From positions 2,480,001-2,544,000 of the forward strand of contig NZ_CP024201.1 in NCBI RefSeq assembly GCF_002749615.1: a DNA stretch of 64,000 nucleotides, read 5' to 3'. Both the position numbers and the translations under genes were made by a program. Positions 45,529 to 53,115 of this stretch are shown here, one piece after another (the stretch's first letter is position 1; each line of letters begins with the position of its first letter). The notes below the pieces were generated by a model. It was not told the DNA's origin. It worked only from the letters and a program-made list of their open reading frames with translations, and ran no database searches. This stretch comes from Caulobacter mirabilis (lineage in GTDB: Bacteria; Pseudomonadota; Alphaproteobacteria; Caulobacterales; Caulobacteraceae).

Positions 45529-46127
45529 TTATCGAACGTACGCTCATCCCACAGGCGCGCGGCGAAGCTGCGTTCTTCGTCGCCGACAGCCTGCTGGTAG
45601 ATCACGGTGGAACGTGGGCTCGCATGGCCTAGCCAACGCTGCGTCAGCGCAGTGGGCACATCGTGCTCGGCGGCGCGCACGCCGAAGCGATGGCGCAACC
45701 CTTTGGGCATGGCCTGCCCGCCGGTGATGCCAGCTGTCGTCATCACACGTTTGATGCGCCGCCAACCGGTCTGTCGGCACCAGGGCCAGATCCGTTCGTC
45801 TGGCCCGAGCCGATGTGCGAGGTCGACCAACTCGGCCATCATCGCGGGCGGTATGGGAACCGCGCGAAACACCAGGCGGCGGCGCTTCAATGTACGGAAC
45901 ACGATGTGACCGCGTTCGCGATCGAGCCGGCTCGGCGAGAGCTCCAACGCTTCGCTGATCCGGCAGCCGCTGGTGGCGAGTACGCGGCAGAGAGCGCGGG
46001 TCAACGGATCGGCTTTTGCCGCCTCGGCGAGAAAGCGGCGCCCCTCATCGCCGGTGAGATACTTTCGCTGGCCTCGACAATCAAAGAGGCTGAGGGGATC
46101 GGACTGATCTGCTCGGCTGACGCTCAC
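45519..46127 (-). CDS. Short tyrosine recombinase (catalytic domain only)
   Basis: A 202-residue recombinase. The catalytic set is visible: R56 (SGCRISE), K81 (LKRRR), R145 (GLRHRFG), H168 (WLGHAS) and Y177 (VIYQQA). The N-terminal core-binding domain typical of XerC/D and phage integrases is missing or reduced to about 25 residues. Its 3' end contains the 32-bp repeat, so it may act on that site. It is distinct from the main element integrase at 48857. Confidence 0.85.
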   Translation of the reverse strand: MSVSRADQSDPLSLFDCRGQRKYLTGDEGRRFLAEAAKADPLTRALCRVLATSGCRISEALELSPSRLDRERGHIVFRTLKRRRLVFRAVPIPPAMMAELVDLAHRLGPDERIWPWCRQTGWRRIKRVMTTAGITGGQAMPKGLRHRFGVRAAEHDVPTALTQRWLGHASPRSTVIYQQAVGDEERSFAARLWDERTFDKPS

Positions 46128-46159
46128 TCAAACTCCTGCTGGCGAGGCGTCGCAACGGA

Positions 46160-46177
46160 ATGGGCTATTCGGTTGCA
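46160..46177 (+). repeat. 18-bp inverted repeat, left arm
   Basis: ATGGGCTATTCGGTTGCA is the exact reverse complement of 46293-46310, enclosing 115 bp between the recombinase and a small secreted-protein gene. Could be the ends of a miniature element or a regulatory structure. Confidence 0.65.
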
Positions 46178-46292
46178 ACCCCTCGCTGGACTGCGCAGCT
46201 GGCCGCACCTTTTCCGCTCTGCCTCGGAAACGCACCGGCTCACCGCACCGTGTGTAGTTCAACGATAACAATTGTGTAGGAGTGCGCCCGCC

Positions 46293-46310
46293 TGCAACCG
46301 AATAGCCCAT
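46293..46310 (-). repeat. 18-bp inverted repeat, right arm
   Basis: Reverse complement of 46160-46177. The 151-bp unit 46160-46310 has no gene of its own and lies in the promoter region of both neighbours. Confidence 0.65.
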
Positions 46311-46353
46311 AGTGTTGAATCCACCTGACGCTTTTCAGCTCGGGTGAGGCTTC

Positions 46354-46722
46354 GTGGCCAGGAACTTCTCAGCAGTTTTTGCCGTCCTGGCGGTGCTTAC
46401 AGCAGCTCCGCCGGCCGACGCGACACAGGCCGGTGCGAACCAACTCGCCTACAATAGCGCCATCAAATGCCTCGTCGCAAACAGTAGAGCGAAGAGCATG
46501 CGCCTACGGGTTGGCGATGAAACCGGCGCAGCGCGCTATGACACCCAGGCACGGAAAACGTTCGATGTGGCGGTGCGGCTGGGGCGCGGCATTGGGCTGT
46601 CGAACGAGCGGATCAATGGCGACCTCGACGCAATGATGGATCGAGAACTGCCACTGATGGTGCAGGACAACGCGTACTTCCGCCAGACGGTCGCTGACTG
46701 CCGCACCATGGGTCTGATGTGA
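46354..46722 (+). CDS. Small secreted protein
   Basis: A 122-residue protein with a GTG start and a signal peptide (about 1-23, PPADATQA). Two cysteines in the mature part (IKCLVAN and VADCRTM) could form a disulfide. Helical, no recognised domain. It ends just before a convergent gene. Function unknown. Confidence 0.65.
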   Translation: MARNFSAVFAVLAVLTAAPPADATQAGANQLAYNSAIKCLVANSRAKSMRLRVGDETGAARYDTQARKTFDVAVRLGRGIGLSNERINGDLDAMMDRELPLMVQDNAYFRQTVADCRTMGLM

Positions 46723-46723
46723 T

Positions 46724-47557
46724 CTAGGCGATGCCGGCTTGTGGGCCGGGCTTGGCGCTCTGCGTTACGCCGTGTCCGCTTTGGGACTGATCGGCGACGG
46801 TCACACCGGCGGACCGCAAGGACGCGAGAAGCGCCGGATCAATATTGGAGTTCGGTGCGATGTCGTCGAGCGGGTCGATATTCTGTGCTGAAGGCGCGGT
46901 ATTGCCCCGTTCTCTGCTGCCGCGGCCGATTTGCGCCTCCAGAGCAGTTTCGGCACGGCCGAAGCGTTCATCCCAACGTGCATAGTCTGGGCTTGCGGTC
47001 GCGCCATGCGCGCCAGCGTCACGCAACTGGTCGCGCGACAGACGCACGGCGCGCAGATCGCCTTCAGGCGTGCCTTCAGCTTTGGCCCGTTCAATCTGCT
47101 GCTGACGTTCGGCCTCACGCTTGCGATAGGCCTCTTCTTCCTCGGCGCTGCTGAAGCGCAGGTACGGGTCGAAGATGCGGTCGCGATAGTAGGCATCAGC
47201 GAACTCGTTGACGGCGGCGCGGGCTTCGGTGCGAGCGACATCCAGCGCGGAAGCCGAACGGTCGCTGGTCAACGCTGAGGCGCGGACCTGTTGGGCGACG
47301 TTGGTCGCGGCGGTGACGCAGGCGACGATTTCACCACGAAGCGCCGCTGCGCTGACGGTTCCTGAAGCCAGGCGGCGTTGGAAACCGACCAAGTCAGTCA
47401 TCTGCGCTTCGGCTGCGGCAAGCAACTCGGCTCCGCCGGCACGGCGCAGTTCCTGAATTTGGCTGGTGAGTTCGGTTTGGGCGTTGAGTAGCTGCATCAG
47501 CAGTTCAGCGCGGAGGCTAGCCTCCGAACCAGCGGGCGAAGCCTGCTGGTGGCGCAC
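46724..47557 (-). CDS. Hypothetical coiled-coil protein
   Basis: A 277-residue soluble protein, mostly helical, with a charged coiled coil (about 135-165, EEEEAYRKREAERQQQIERAK) and a Pro/Ser/Asn-rich tail. Resembles accessory proteins in alphaproteobacterial mobilisation regions but family not recognised. It converges on the small secreted-protein gene. Confidence 0.65.
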   Translation of the reverse strand: MRHQQASPAGSEASLRAELLMQLLNAQTELTSQIQELRRAGGAELLAAAEAQMTDLVGFQRRLASGTVSAAALRGEIVACVTAATNVAQQVRASALTSDRSASALDVARTEARAAVNEFADAYYRDRIFDPYLRFSSAEEEEAYRKREAERQQQIERAKAEGTPEGDLRAVRLSRDQLRDAGAHGATASPDYARWDERFGRAETALEAQIGRGSRERGNTAPSAQNIDPLDDIAPNSNIDPALLASLRSAGVTVADQSQSGHGVTQSAKPGPQAGIA

Positions 47558-47872
47558 ATTGCTGTCTGTAGGGTCGCCGACGATACGCTACTCCAATTGG
47601 GTCATCGTAGCGGTCAATCGTTAGGATTTCGTTAAGCATTTGGCAGCTCTGCCCAGGCTAACCCGTTCCGGTTCAAGGGTTTCCTGGCCCCACGCGGCAT
47701 GCGCAGTGGGGATTTCGGAAGGTGGCTAGGGCTGCGTTTCCGCAAGGCGCTCGCTTCATTCTTGCAGCTTCGCCCGCCAGGGGCGGCTATCGGCCTGTGC
47801 GGGAACGCCATGGACCCAACGCCCAAGAGTTCCTCATCCCGCGCATTCCGCGCGGGGCCAAAGGAGGAAACC
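47558..47872. other. 315-bp gap between hypothetical genes
   Basis: No convincing coding sequence. A 7-bp stem CCCGCGC (47838-47844) / GCGCGGG (47850-47856) ends 16 bases before the start codon of the 31-residue protein and could modulate its translation. Confidence 0.4.
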
Positions 47873-47968
47873 ATGACCTATACCGAGATCGCTCTGTGCA
47901 TCACCGCCGCCGCTCAACTCATCGCCGCGGTCGCAGCCCTGATCAGCGTGGTGCGAGGCTCCCCTTAG
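47873..47968 (+). CDS. 31-residue membrane peptide
   Basis: MTYTEIALCITAAAQLIAAV is the first part of a 31-residue, almost fully hydrophobic peptide. The ATG follows an ideal ribosome site AAAGGAGGAAACC, which is why I chose it over a longer frame from 47699. One membrane helix; might be a small regulatory or toxin-like peptide. Function unknown. Confidence 0.5.
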   Translation: MTYTEIALCITAAAQLIAAVAALISVVRGSP

Positions 47969-48055
47969 GGAGGGCTAAGCGTATTCCAACTAAGCGGCGG
48001 CTTTGACCGGTGCTAGAAGCTTAGTGACTAAATAGCGCCAAGGAAGAGAACTACA

Positions 48056-48586
48056 GTGGAATGGCTGGAACAGCACGAAGCCTTGGCGGGCTGGGCGCAA
48101 TTCCTCGGTGCCGTGCTCGCATTGTTCCTGACGTACATCACCGCATTTGCTCCCACTTGGCGTCGTAAGCGACAGCTGCGGGACGAGGCAATGCGCTTGC
48201 TCATGCATGGGTACGAAGTGATCGAGAGCTTTCATCGAACCTCGGCGCACTTTGCTCCGTTCCAACTCTCCCTGCGCCAAGCAGCTCTCAGCATGAACGC
48301 AGCCATTGAGGATCTGGGCCGGTTTCCAGTTTACGAGCTGGACAATAATTTCGGCACGATGTCGCTGGCGCGACGTCTCATGACGATGCGCATGACCGTC
48401 GCAGCCGCGAAGCTGTTCCTCGACCAGGCGGCGCAGGATATCGGCGATAGGACGGCCACGGCCGAGGAACACGAGTTTTTGCGGGAAATGGTCGGGCAGC
48501 AGCTCAAGATGGCCGAGAACCTCCTGATGAACCGGCAGATGGCACGACCGGAGTGGCCCGCGCCCGGGGCCGCGGAGACCGCATAA
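48056..48586 (+). CDS. Hypothetical protein with one membrane helix
   Basis: A 176-residue protein, GTG start after AAGGAAGAG. One N-terminal membrane segment (about 13-33, FLGAVLALFLTYITAFA) and a long helical cytoplasmic part (about 36-165). No recognised domain. Convergent with the tRNA-Leu/integrase unit. Confidence 0.65.
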   Translation: MEWLEQHEALAGWAQFLGAVLALFLTYITAFAPTWRRKRQLRDEAMRLLMHGYEVIESFHRTSAHFAPFQLSLRQAALSMNAAIEDLGRFPVYELDNNFGTMSLARRLMTMRMTVAAAKLFLDQAAQDIGDRTATAEEHEFLREMVGQQLKMAENLLMNRQMARPEWPAPGAAETA

Positions 48587-48671
48587 TCGAGTGGATTTTT
48601 GGTGGGCGATGGCTGCGCCCGTTCGGTCGCTTGACGCCACCGGTTCGGCTCGTTCGATCCGCCCCTTCGCC

Positions 48672-48711
48672 AGCGGGCAGCACGGCCAGTTCTGGCCTTT
48701 CGCTGCCCGCT
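48672..48711 (-). terminator. Hairpin downstream of element tRNA-Leu
   Basis: Outer 10-bp stem AGCGGGCAGC (48672-48681) / GCTGCCCGCT (48702-48711) and inner 6-bp stem GGCCAG / CTGGCC. It starts 11 bases after the tRNA 3' end on the minus strand. No T-run follows, so termination or processing is likely rather than certain. Confidence 0.5.
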
Positions 48712-48721
48712 AGAAAGAAGG

Positions 48722-48804
48722 TGGTGCGGCTAGAGGGACTCGAACCCCCACGGTTGCCCGACGGTACCTAAAACCGTTGCGTCTACCAATTCCGCCATAG
48801 CCGC
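48722..48804 (-). tRNA. Intact tRNA-Leu(UAG) carried by the element
   Basis: An 83-nt gene read on the minus strand. Acceptor GCGGCTA/TAGCCGC, D arm GCGGAATTGGTAGACGC, anticodon stem ACGGT/ACCGT with loop TTTAGGT (anticodon TAG), short class II variable arm, T arm with GGTTCGAGTC, discriminator A and encoded CCA. Same anticodon and near-identical D arm as the split host gene, but acceptor, anticodon stem and variable arm differ. Its anticodon region (TTTAGGTACC) does not match the att core, so it is not a target of the integrase. It lies 52 bp downstream of the integrase stop on the same strand. Confidence 0.95.
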
Positions 48805-48856
48805 GGAGAGGCTCGTCTATAGCCGAGCCAGCAGTGGGGGCAAGGAAATCGTCGCC

Positions 48857-50125
48857 CTAGATCGGAGCGGCGGCATCTTGCTCCATCGCCGACATGGGCG
48901 GCACCGGCCGGCCTTTGGCGACCTTGCGCTGTGCCTTCGGGCGCTGGAGATTGATGGCCGTCGTGTCGATCCGATCCTTGATGTGGGCGGCGTAAAATTC
49001 CTCGATCATCTGGACGCTGGTGCGGCAGTTGTTGGCGATCTGATAGATGTTCGCGCCTTCCATGAGGCGCATGGAAATGTAGGTGTGGCGAAGGCTATAG
49101 GCCGTCCGCACGCGGCCGTCGCGGTCACGCTTGAGGCCTTCCTCACGCAGGATGTTGTTGAAGGCGTCGCGCCCGAACTTCGGGAAGAGACGGATGTAGG
49201 GGAGCTGTTTCGTGATCTCCTCGTTCGTCATACCGGCCTGACGAAGCTCTTCGGCCCGTCGCTCCACGAGCCGTTTGTAGGGAAACACGGCGCCCGGCAT
49301 GGTCTTGCAGTAACCGACGCCGGTTTTGCCGCGCACGTCGATCACTAAGATGGTCTGGCCAGTGGCGAAGTCGTCCTCGATGCAGATGTCCCGGATTTCG
49401 AGCCGAGCTGACTCGTCCGGCCGAAGGCCACTGTTGCCGACGAACAGGACGTAGTCGTGTAGGTCCTGATAGCGCTTCTTCCAGCCGCGCCGGCCGTCGC
49501 TACTCTCAGCACGTCGGCGCGTCGCGGTGTATAGCTGCTTGTACTCTTCGGGTGAGAACCATGCCCGCCGCTCGCGCTTGCCCTGGGTCATGTAAGGCAT
49601 GGTGAGGTTGGGCAGGTGTGACAGCCAGCCTAGACCTTCGGCGTGCTTGAGCACCTGCCGGATGTGCACGATCTCCTGGTTCATGGTGCTGCGCGAAGGC
49701 GGCTTGCCCGTCCGAGCGATCGTCTCCTCGGCCCGCGCAACACGGTAGGTCTGCACGAGGCCGCGATTGACCTCCGGCAGCGGTGTCGTCCCGAAGAAGG
49801 GGACGATATGCCGCTTCATCCGAAGGTCGAGCAGTTCGATGTACTTCGGGCTGCGGACCGTCGCCGCGAGCACGCGGGCCTGCCGCATGTAGTGGTCGGC
49901 GGCTTCGCCGAAGGATCGCTCCTTGGGCTTGATCTCGCCATTTCGGACCATGCCGCGCAAGCGGAGGTACCATTCCTCCGCGACGTCCTTGGCACGGTCG
50001 AGATCCTCCTCGCCGGTGCTCTCGCGGAAGCGCTCGCCGCCAACGCGGGCTGCGCATTGCCAGGTCCGCCCCTTATCGCGCCGGTAAACCTGTAGCCGGC
50101 CATCAAACATCGTGTGCGTCGTCAC
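48857..50125 (-). CDS. int: Tyrosine integrase of the element
   Basis: A 422-residue phage-type integrase. An arm-binding-like N-terminus (about 1-70) and SAM-like core-binding domain (about 71-170) precede the catalytic domain. Catalytic residues: R235 (NSGLRPDE), K267 (RGKTGVG), R346 (YSLRHTY) and nucleophile Y378 (MIEEFYAAH). The first His of the HxxR box is Tyr and the GH pair reads NC, deviations found in some integrase groups. Location 160 bp inside the right end and a downstream tRNA gene fit its role in inserting at tRNA-Leu. Confidence 0.92.
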   Translation of the reverse strand: MTTHTMFDGRLQVYRRDKGRTWQCAARVGGERFRESTGEEDLDRAKDVAEEWYLRLRGMVRNGEIKPKERSFGEAADHYMRQARVLAATVRSPKYIELLDLRMKRHIVPFFGTTPLPEVNRGLVQTYRVARAEETIARTGKPPSRSTMNQEIVHIRQVLKHAEGLGWLSHLPNLTMPYMTQGKRERRAWFSPEEYKQLYTATRRRAESSDGRRGWKKRYQDLHDYVLFVGNSGLRPDESARLEIRDICIEDDFATGQTILVIDVRGKTGVGYCKTMPGAVFPYKRLVERRAEELRQAGMTNEEITKQLPYIRLFPKFGRDAFNNILREEGLKRDRDGRVRTAYSLRHTYISMRLMEGANIYQIANNCRTSVQMIEEFYAAHIKDRIDTTAINLQRPKAQRKVAKGRPVPPMSAMEQDAAAPI

Positions 50126-50191
50126 TCTCAGCCCCCTCTGCCGGGGGTAAACCCCGGCTGCGTTCCGACTTCGGCCGCGCTAGCGGACACT

Positions 50192-50209
50192 GTGTCCACG
50201 ATGTGTCCA
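50192..50209. repeat. Paired GTGTCCA motifs, candidate integrase arm sites (right)
   Basis: GTGTCCA at 50192-50198 and 50203-50209; the first forms part of the palindrome GGACACTGTGTCC (50185-50197). They sit 77-94 bp inside the right att core and upstream of the integrase gene. Counterparts at 30601 and 30613. Confidence 0.45.
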
Positions 50210-50249
50210 GGCATTTCAACTGAAGCGCGATCGTAAAGTCGTTGTTTTT

Positions 50250-50267
50250 ATAGAGGTTTTCCTCTAT
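50250..50267. other. Perfect hairpin near attR
   Basis: ATAGAGG-TTTT-CCTCTAT, a 7-bp perfect stem 19 bp inside the right att core, in the AT-rich stretch before it. Could be a DNA-bending or recombination-directionality site, or a transcription stop. Role not known. Confidence 0.4.
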
Positions 50268-50285
50268 TGGGGCTTTGTAGCACCA

Positions 50286-50296
50286 GATTTAGGTTC
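50286..50296 (+). repeat. attR core, 11-bp direct repeat
   Basis: GATTTAGGTTC, identical to 30530-30540. The host tRNA continues directly after it. Confidence 0.9.
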
Positions 50297-50340
50297 CAGC
50301 GCCGAGAGGCGTGGAGGTTCGAGTCCTCTCATCCGCACCA
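50286..50340 (+). pseudogene. tRNA-Leu(UAG), 3' half, split by the element
   Basis: Contains the anticodon loop copy, the rest of the 3' anticodon stem, variable arm CGCC-GAGA-GGCG, T arm with GGTTCGAGTC, acceptor strand CATCCGC, discriminator A and CCA (50338-50340). The element sequence before it (GCACCA) cannot form the acceptor, D arm or anticodon stem. Partner of 30500-30540. Confidence 0.92.
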
Positions 50341-50406
50341 TTCTCCCGACTTGCCCCGCGCCGCCGCTGCGATAGCGTGCCGCCTTCGGTTTCGGGGAGA
50401 GCCTCC

Positions 50407-52236
50407 ATGCATCGTCGTCAGTTCCTGCAGGGCGGCTCGGCCCTGGCCGCCGTCGTCGTCGCATCCTCGGCGCGGGCCCAGCCCGCCGCGGGGACGGAGG
50501 ACGCCAGGCTTCGAACCCTTCTCGACGCCTTCTGGGAAGAGGATCTCGACGCCGGCCCCGAGGGCGCCACCTCCATGGGCCTCGATGTCGGCAAGCGGGC
50601 CGCCCAACGGGGGCAACTCACCGACCAGAGCCGCGCCGAACGGGATCGCTGGGTCGCCGCCCACAAGGACCGCCTCGCGCGGCTGAAGGCGATCGACCCC
50701 GGCAAGCTGTCGGCCGCCTCGAAGATCGACCGCGAGGTGGTCGTCTACGCCTACGAGCGCATCGCGGCGGGCGGAACCAAGTACCGCTTCGGCGAGGGGC
50801 CGGCGGGCTTCGACTACGCCCCCTACTCGCCCTATGTCGTCAGCCAGCTGAGCGGCGTCTACCAGGCCGTGCCGGACTTTCTGGACTCCGACCATCCGGT
50901 CAGGACCGTCGAGGACGCCGAGGCCTATCTGTCACGGCTGGAGGCCTTCCCCAAGGCGCTGGACGCCAACACCGAGTCGCTGAGGATCGACGCCGCCGCC
51001 GGCGTGCTCGCCCCGGACTTCGCCCTGGACGCGACGCTGGGCCAGCTGACCCGGCTCGCCGGCGCGGCGCCGCTCGACAGCGGCATGACCCAATCCCTGG
51101 TGAAGCGCACGACGGCTCTGGGCCTTCCGGGAGACTGGCGGACGCGCGCCGCCAAGATCGTGCAGGACAAGGTCCAGCCCGCCCTCGCCCGCCAGATCGC
51201 CGCCCTCCAGGCGCTGCGGCCGAAAGCGACCGGCGACGCCGGGGTCTGGAAGCTGCCCGACGGCGACGCCTTCTACGCCGACGCCCTGGCCTTCCAGACG
51301 ACGGTCGACCGTTCGCCCGAGGACACGCATCAGCTCGGCCTGAAGCAGGTGGCCGAGCTGACGGCCCAGATCGATACGCTGCTGAAGGCTCAGGGCCTGA
51401 CCGCGGGCACGGTCGGCGAAAGGCTGACGGCGCTGTCGAAGCGGCCCGACCAGCTTTGGCCGAACACCGACGAAGGCCGCGCGGGGCTGATCAAGTCGCT
51501 CAACGAACAGACCGAGGCGATGCGGGCCAAGATGCCCCAGGTGTTCCGCACCCTGCCCAAGGCGGAGGTCGAGGTCGTGCGCGTGCCGCCGGAGATCCAG
51601 GACGGCGCGCCGAACGGCTACGCCACGCCGCCGACGTTGGACGGCTCGCGGCCGGGCCGCTTTTACATCAACCTCAAGGACACGGCCGAGTGGCCGAAGT
51701 TCACCCTGCCCAGCCTCACCTACCACGAGGCCCTGCCCGGCCATCAGTGGGAGGGCGCGATCGCCATGATGTCGACCGACACGCCGATCCTGCGCCGGAT
51801 CGGCATCGGCTTCGCGGCCTACGGCGAGGGTTGGGCGCTCTACGCCGAACAGCTTGCGGACGAACTGGGCGCCTACGAGGGGGATCCGCTCGGCAAGATC
51901 GGGCTGCTGCAGTCGCTCCAGTTCCGGGCGGTGCGGATCGTGGTCGACACCGGGATGCACGCCAAGCGCTGGACCCGCCAGAAGGCGACCGACTACATGG
52001 TCGAGATGACCGGCATGCCCCGCGGCCGGGTGCAGCGCGAGATCGACCGCTACTGCATCTGGCCGGGCCAGGCCTGCGCCTACAAGATCGGCCACACCGA
52101 ATGGGTCCGGCTGCGCGAGGAGGCCAAGGCCCGCGCCGGCGCCCGCTTCGACCTGAAGACCTTCCACGACGTCCTGCGCGGCGGATCGATGCCGCTGGTC
52201 GTGCTGGAGCGGGTGGTGAAGGCGACCTTCGCCTAG
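50407..52236 (+). CDS. DUF885-family putative metallopeptidase
   Basis: A 609-residue exported protein. The N-terminus HRRQFLQGGSALAAVV is Tat-like (twin Arg) with a cleavage site near ARAQ. The family hallmark H440-E-A-L-P-G-H446 is present (YHEALPGHQWEG), which looks like a zinc-binding site. DUF885 proteins are thought to be peptidases; substrate unknown. It is the first gene past the element. Confidence 0.88.
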   Translation: MHRRQFLQGGSALAAVVVASSARAQPAAGTEDARLRTLLDAFWEEDLDAGPEGATSMGLDVGKRAAQRGQLTDQSRAERDRWVAAHKDRLARLKAIDPGKLSAASKIDREVVVYAYERIAAGGTKYRFGEGPAGFDYAPYSPYVVSQLSGVYQAVPDFLDSDHPVRTVEDAEAYLSRLEAFPKALDANTESLRIDAAAGVLAPDFALDATLGQLTRLAGAAPLDSGMTQSLVKRTTALGLPGDWRTRAAKIVQDKVQPALARQIAALQALRPKATGDAGVWKLPDGDAFYADALAFQTTVDRSPEDTHQLGLKQVAELTAQIDTLLKAQGLTAGTVGERLTALSKRPDQLWPNTDEGRAGLIKSLNEQTEAMRAKMPQVFRTLPKAEVEVVRVPPEIQDGAPNGYATPPTLDGSRPGRFYINLKDTAEWPKFTLPSLTYHEALPGHQWEGAIAMMSTDTPILRRIGIGFAAYGEGWALYAEQLADELGAYEGDPLGKIGLLQSLQFRAVRIVVDTGMHAKRWTRQKATDYMVEMTGMPRGRVQREIDRYCIWPGQACAYKIGHTEWVRLREEAKARAGARFDLKTFHDVLRGGSMPLVVLERVVKATFA

Positions 52237-52243
52237 GCCCGGT

Positions 52244-52822
52244 TCAGCGGGCGGCGCCGGCCCGGTCGAGCGCCGCCCTGATTTCGGGGTCGACGATCCG
52301 CTCGAAGCTGAGGGCGTCCAGCACGCGGTCCCGCGTCGGATAGGCGCCGGTCGAGAACACCACGACCGGCTCCTTGTCAGAGAGACCGCCGCTGTTGAAC
52401 CGGAACCGATAGCCGCATGTCGTCATCGCTGCGGAGTCGATCACTTCGAAGGCGCGCAGCGGCGGTGCGCCCTTCAGCGCCGTCGAGGGCGTGAGGATCA
52501 TCGTGCGCTCGAAGCCATTCACGTCGACCATAACGAGCCGCGGCGGGCGCGGAGGGCCGTCGCGCCTCGGATCATAGCGCGGCGCTTCCGGCGGTTCCGG
52601 CTCGGCCGCGGTTGCAACGAAGACGCGGTCGGCCTGGGTCCAGAGGTCGCGCTGTGTCCGCAAGGCGCTGGCCTGGGCCTCGCTGCGCCAGCGCGCCTGC
52701 GCCGCCTCCGCTGTCTCGCCCGGCAGCGGCGCCTCCATCACGCAGGCGACAGCGCTCCCCGTCGACAGGAAGGTCGCCGCGGCCAGCAATCCCGGGAAAA
52801 CCGATCGTCGCCCAAACCCCAT
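52244..52822 (-). CDS. Exported hypothetical protein
   Basis: A 192-residue protein with a signal peptide (about 1-27, TGSAVACVMEAP). A Pro-rich linker (about 75-95) splits it. Two cysteines. No recognised domain. Seven bases separate it from the convergent DUF885 gene. Confidence 0.7.
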   Translation of the reverse strand: MGFGRRSVFPGLLAAATFLSTGSAVACVMEAPLPGETAEAAQARWRSEAQASALRTQRDLWTQADRVFVATAAEPEPPEAPRYDPRRDGPPRPPRLVMVDVNGFERTMILTPSTALKGAPPLRAFEVIDSAAMTTCGYRFRFNSGGLSDKEPVVVFSTGAYPTRDRVLDALSFERIVDPEIRAALDRAGAAR

Positions 52823-52874
52823 AACGCATGGACGCGCGGCGAACGGCGTTCGTCAAGCGGCGGCGGTGAGCGCG

Positions 52875-53036
52875 CTACTTCTTCATCCATGGCTTGGACT
52901 TGCCCGCTTCCATCCCCGCGCTCTGGCGCGGCCCCAGCTTGCCGCGCGGCGGCTGAGCCTTGGCGGCCGCGGATTCCTTCTTGAGGCGCAGAGCCTTCTG
53001 GGCGGGGGTCTCGTCGCCGGTCGGCTTGTCGGTCAT
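52875..53036 (-). CDS. 53-residue basic conserved-type protein
   Basis: MTDKPTGDETPAQKALRLKK starts a small, highly basic, disordered protein ending PWMKK. Coding by composition and clean start; resembles short Caulobacteraceae proteins of unknown function with repeated Lys/Ala/Pro. Too short for domain assignment. Confidence 0.55.
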   Translation of the reverse strand: MTDKPTGDETPAQKALRLKKESAAAKAQPPRGKLGPRQSAGMEAGKSKPWMKK

Positions 53037-53115
53037 GGGTCTGTGCTCCGGCGGACTGCGGCCCGGATTCGTCCGGACCGCCCGGCCTATACCTCGGCGG
53101 CGCGCCCGGCCCTAG

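Larger units (their letters stand above)
30530..50296. mobile_element. Integrative mobilizable element in tRNA-Leu(UAG)
   Basis: About 19.76 kb bounded by 11-bp att repeats in the anticodon loop of the host tRNA-Leu gene. The integrase (48857-50125) is next to the right end. It encodes a MOBQ relaxase with candidate oriT and a VirD4-type coupling protein, but I see no VirB-type secretion genes, so it should need a helper for transfer. Cargo: ABC-3C/Lamassu-like defence operon, a GTPase operon, a nested recombinase cassette and an intact tRNA-Leu(UAG). Several segments are far lower in GC than the host. Confidence 0.92.

Noticed and set aside
30530-50296. Self-transmissible ICE
   Set aside because: Relaxase and coupling protein are present but I found no VirB4-like ATPase or other mating-pore genes, so mobilizable element is the safer call.
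30500-50340. Group I intron in tRNA-Leu
   Set aside because: tRNA-Leu introns are known in cyanobacteria, but the insert is nearly 20 kb with an integrase, relaxase and direct repeats, so it is an integrated element.
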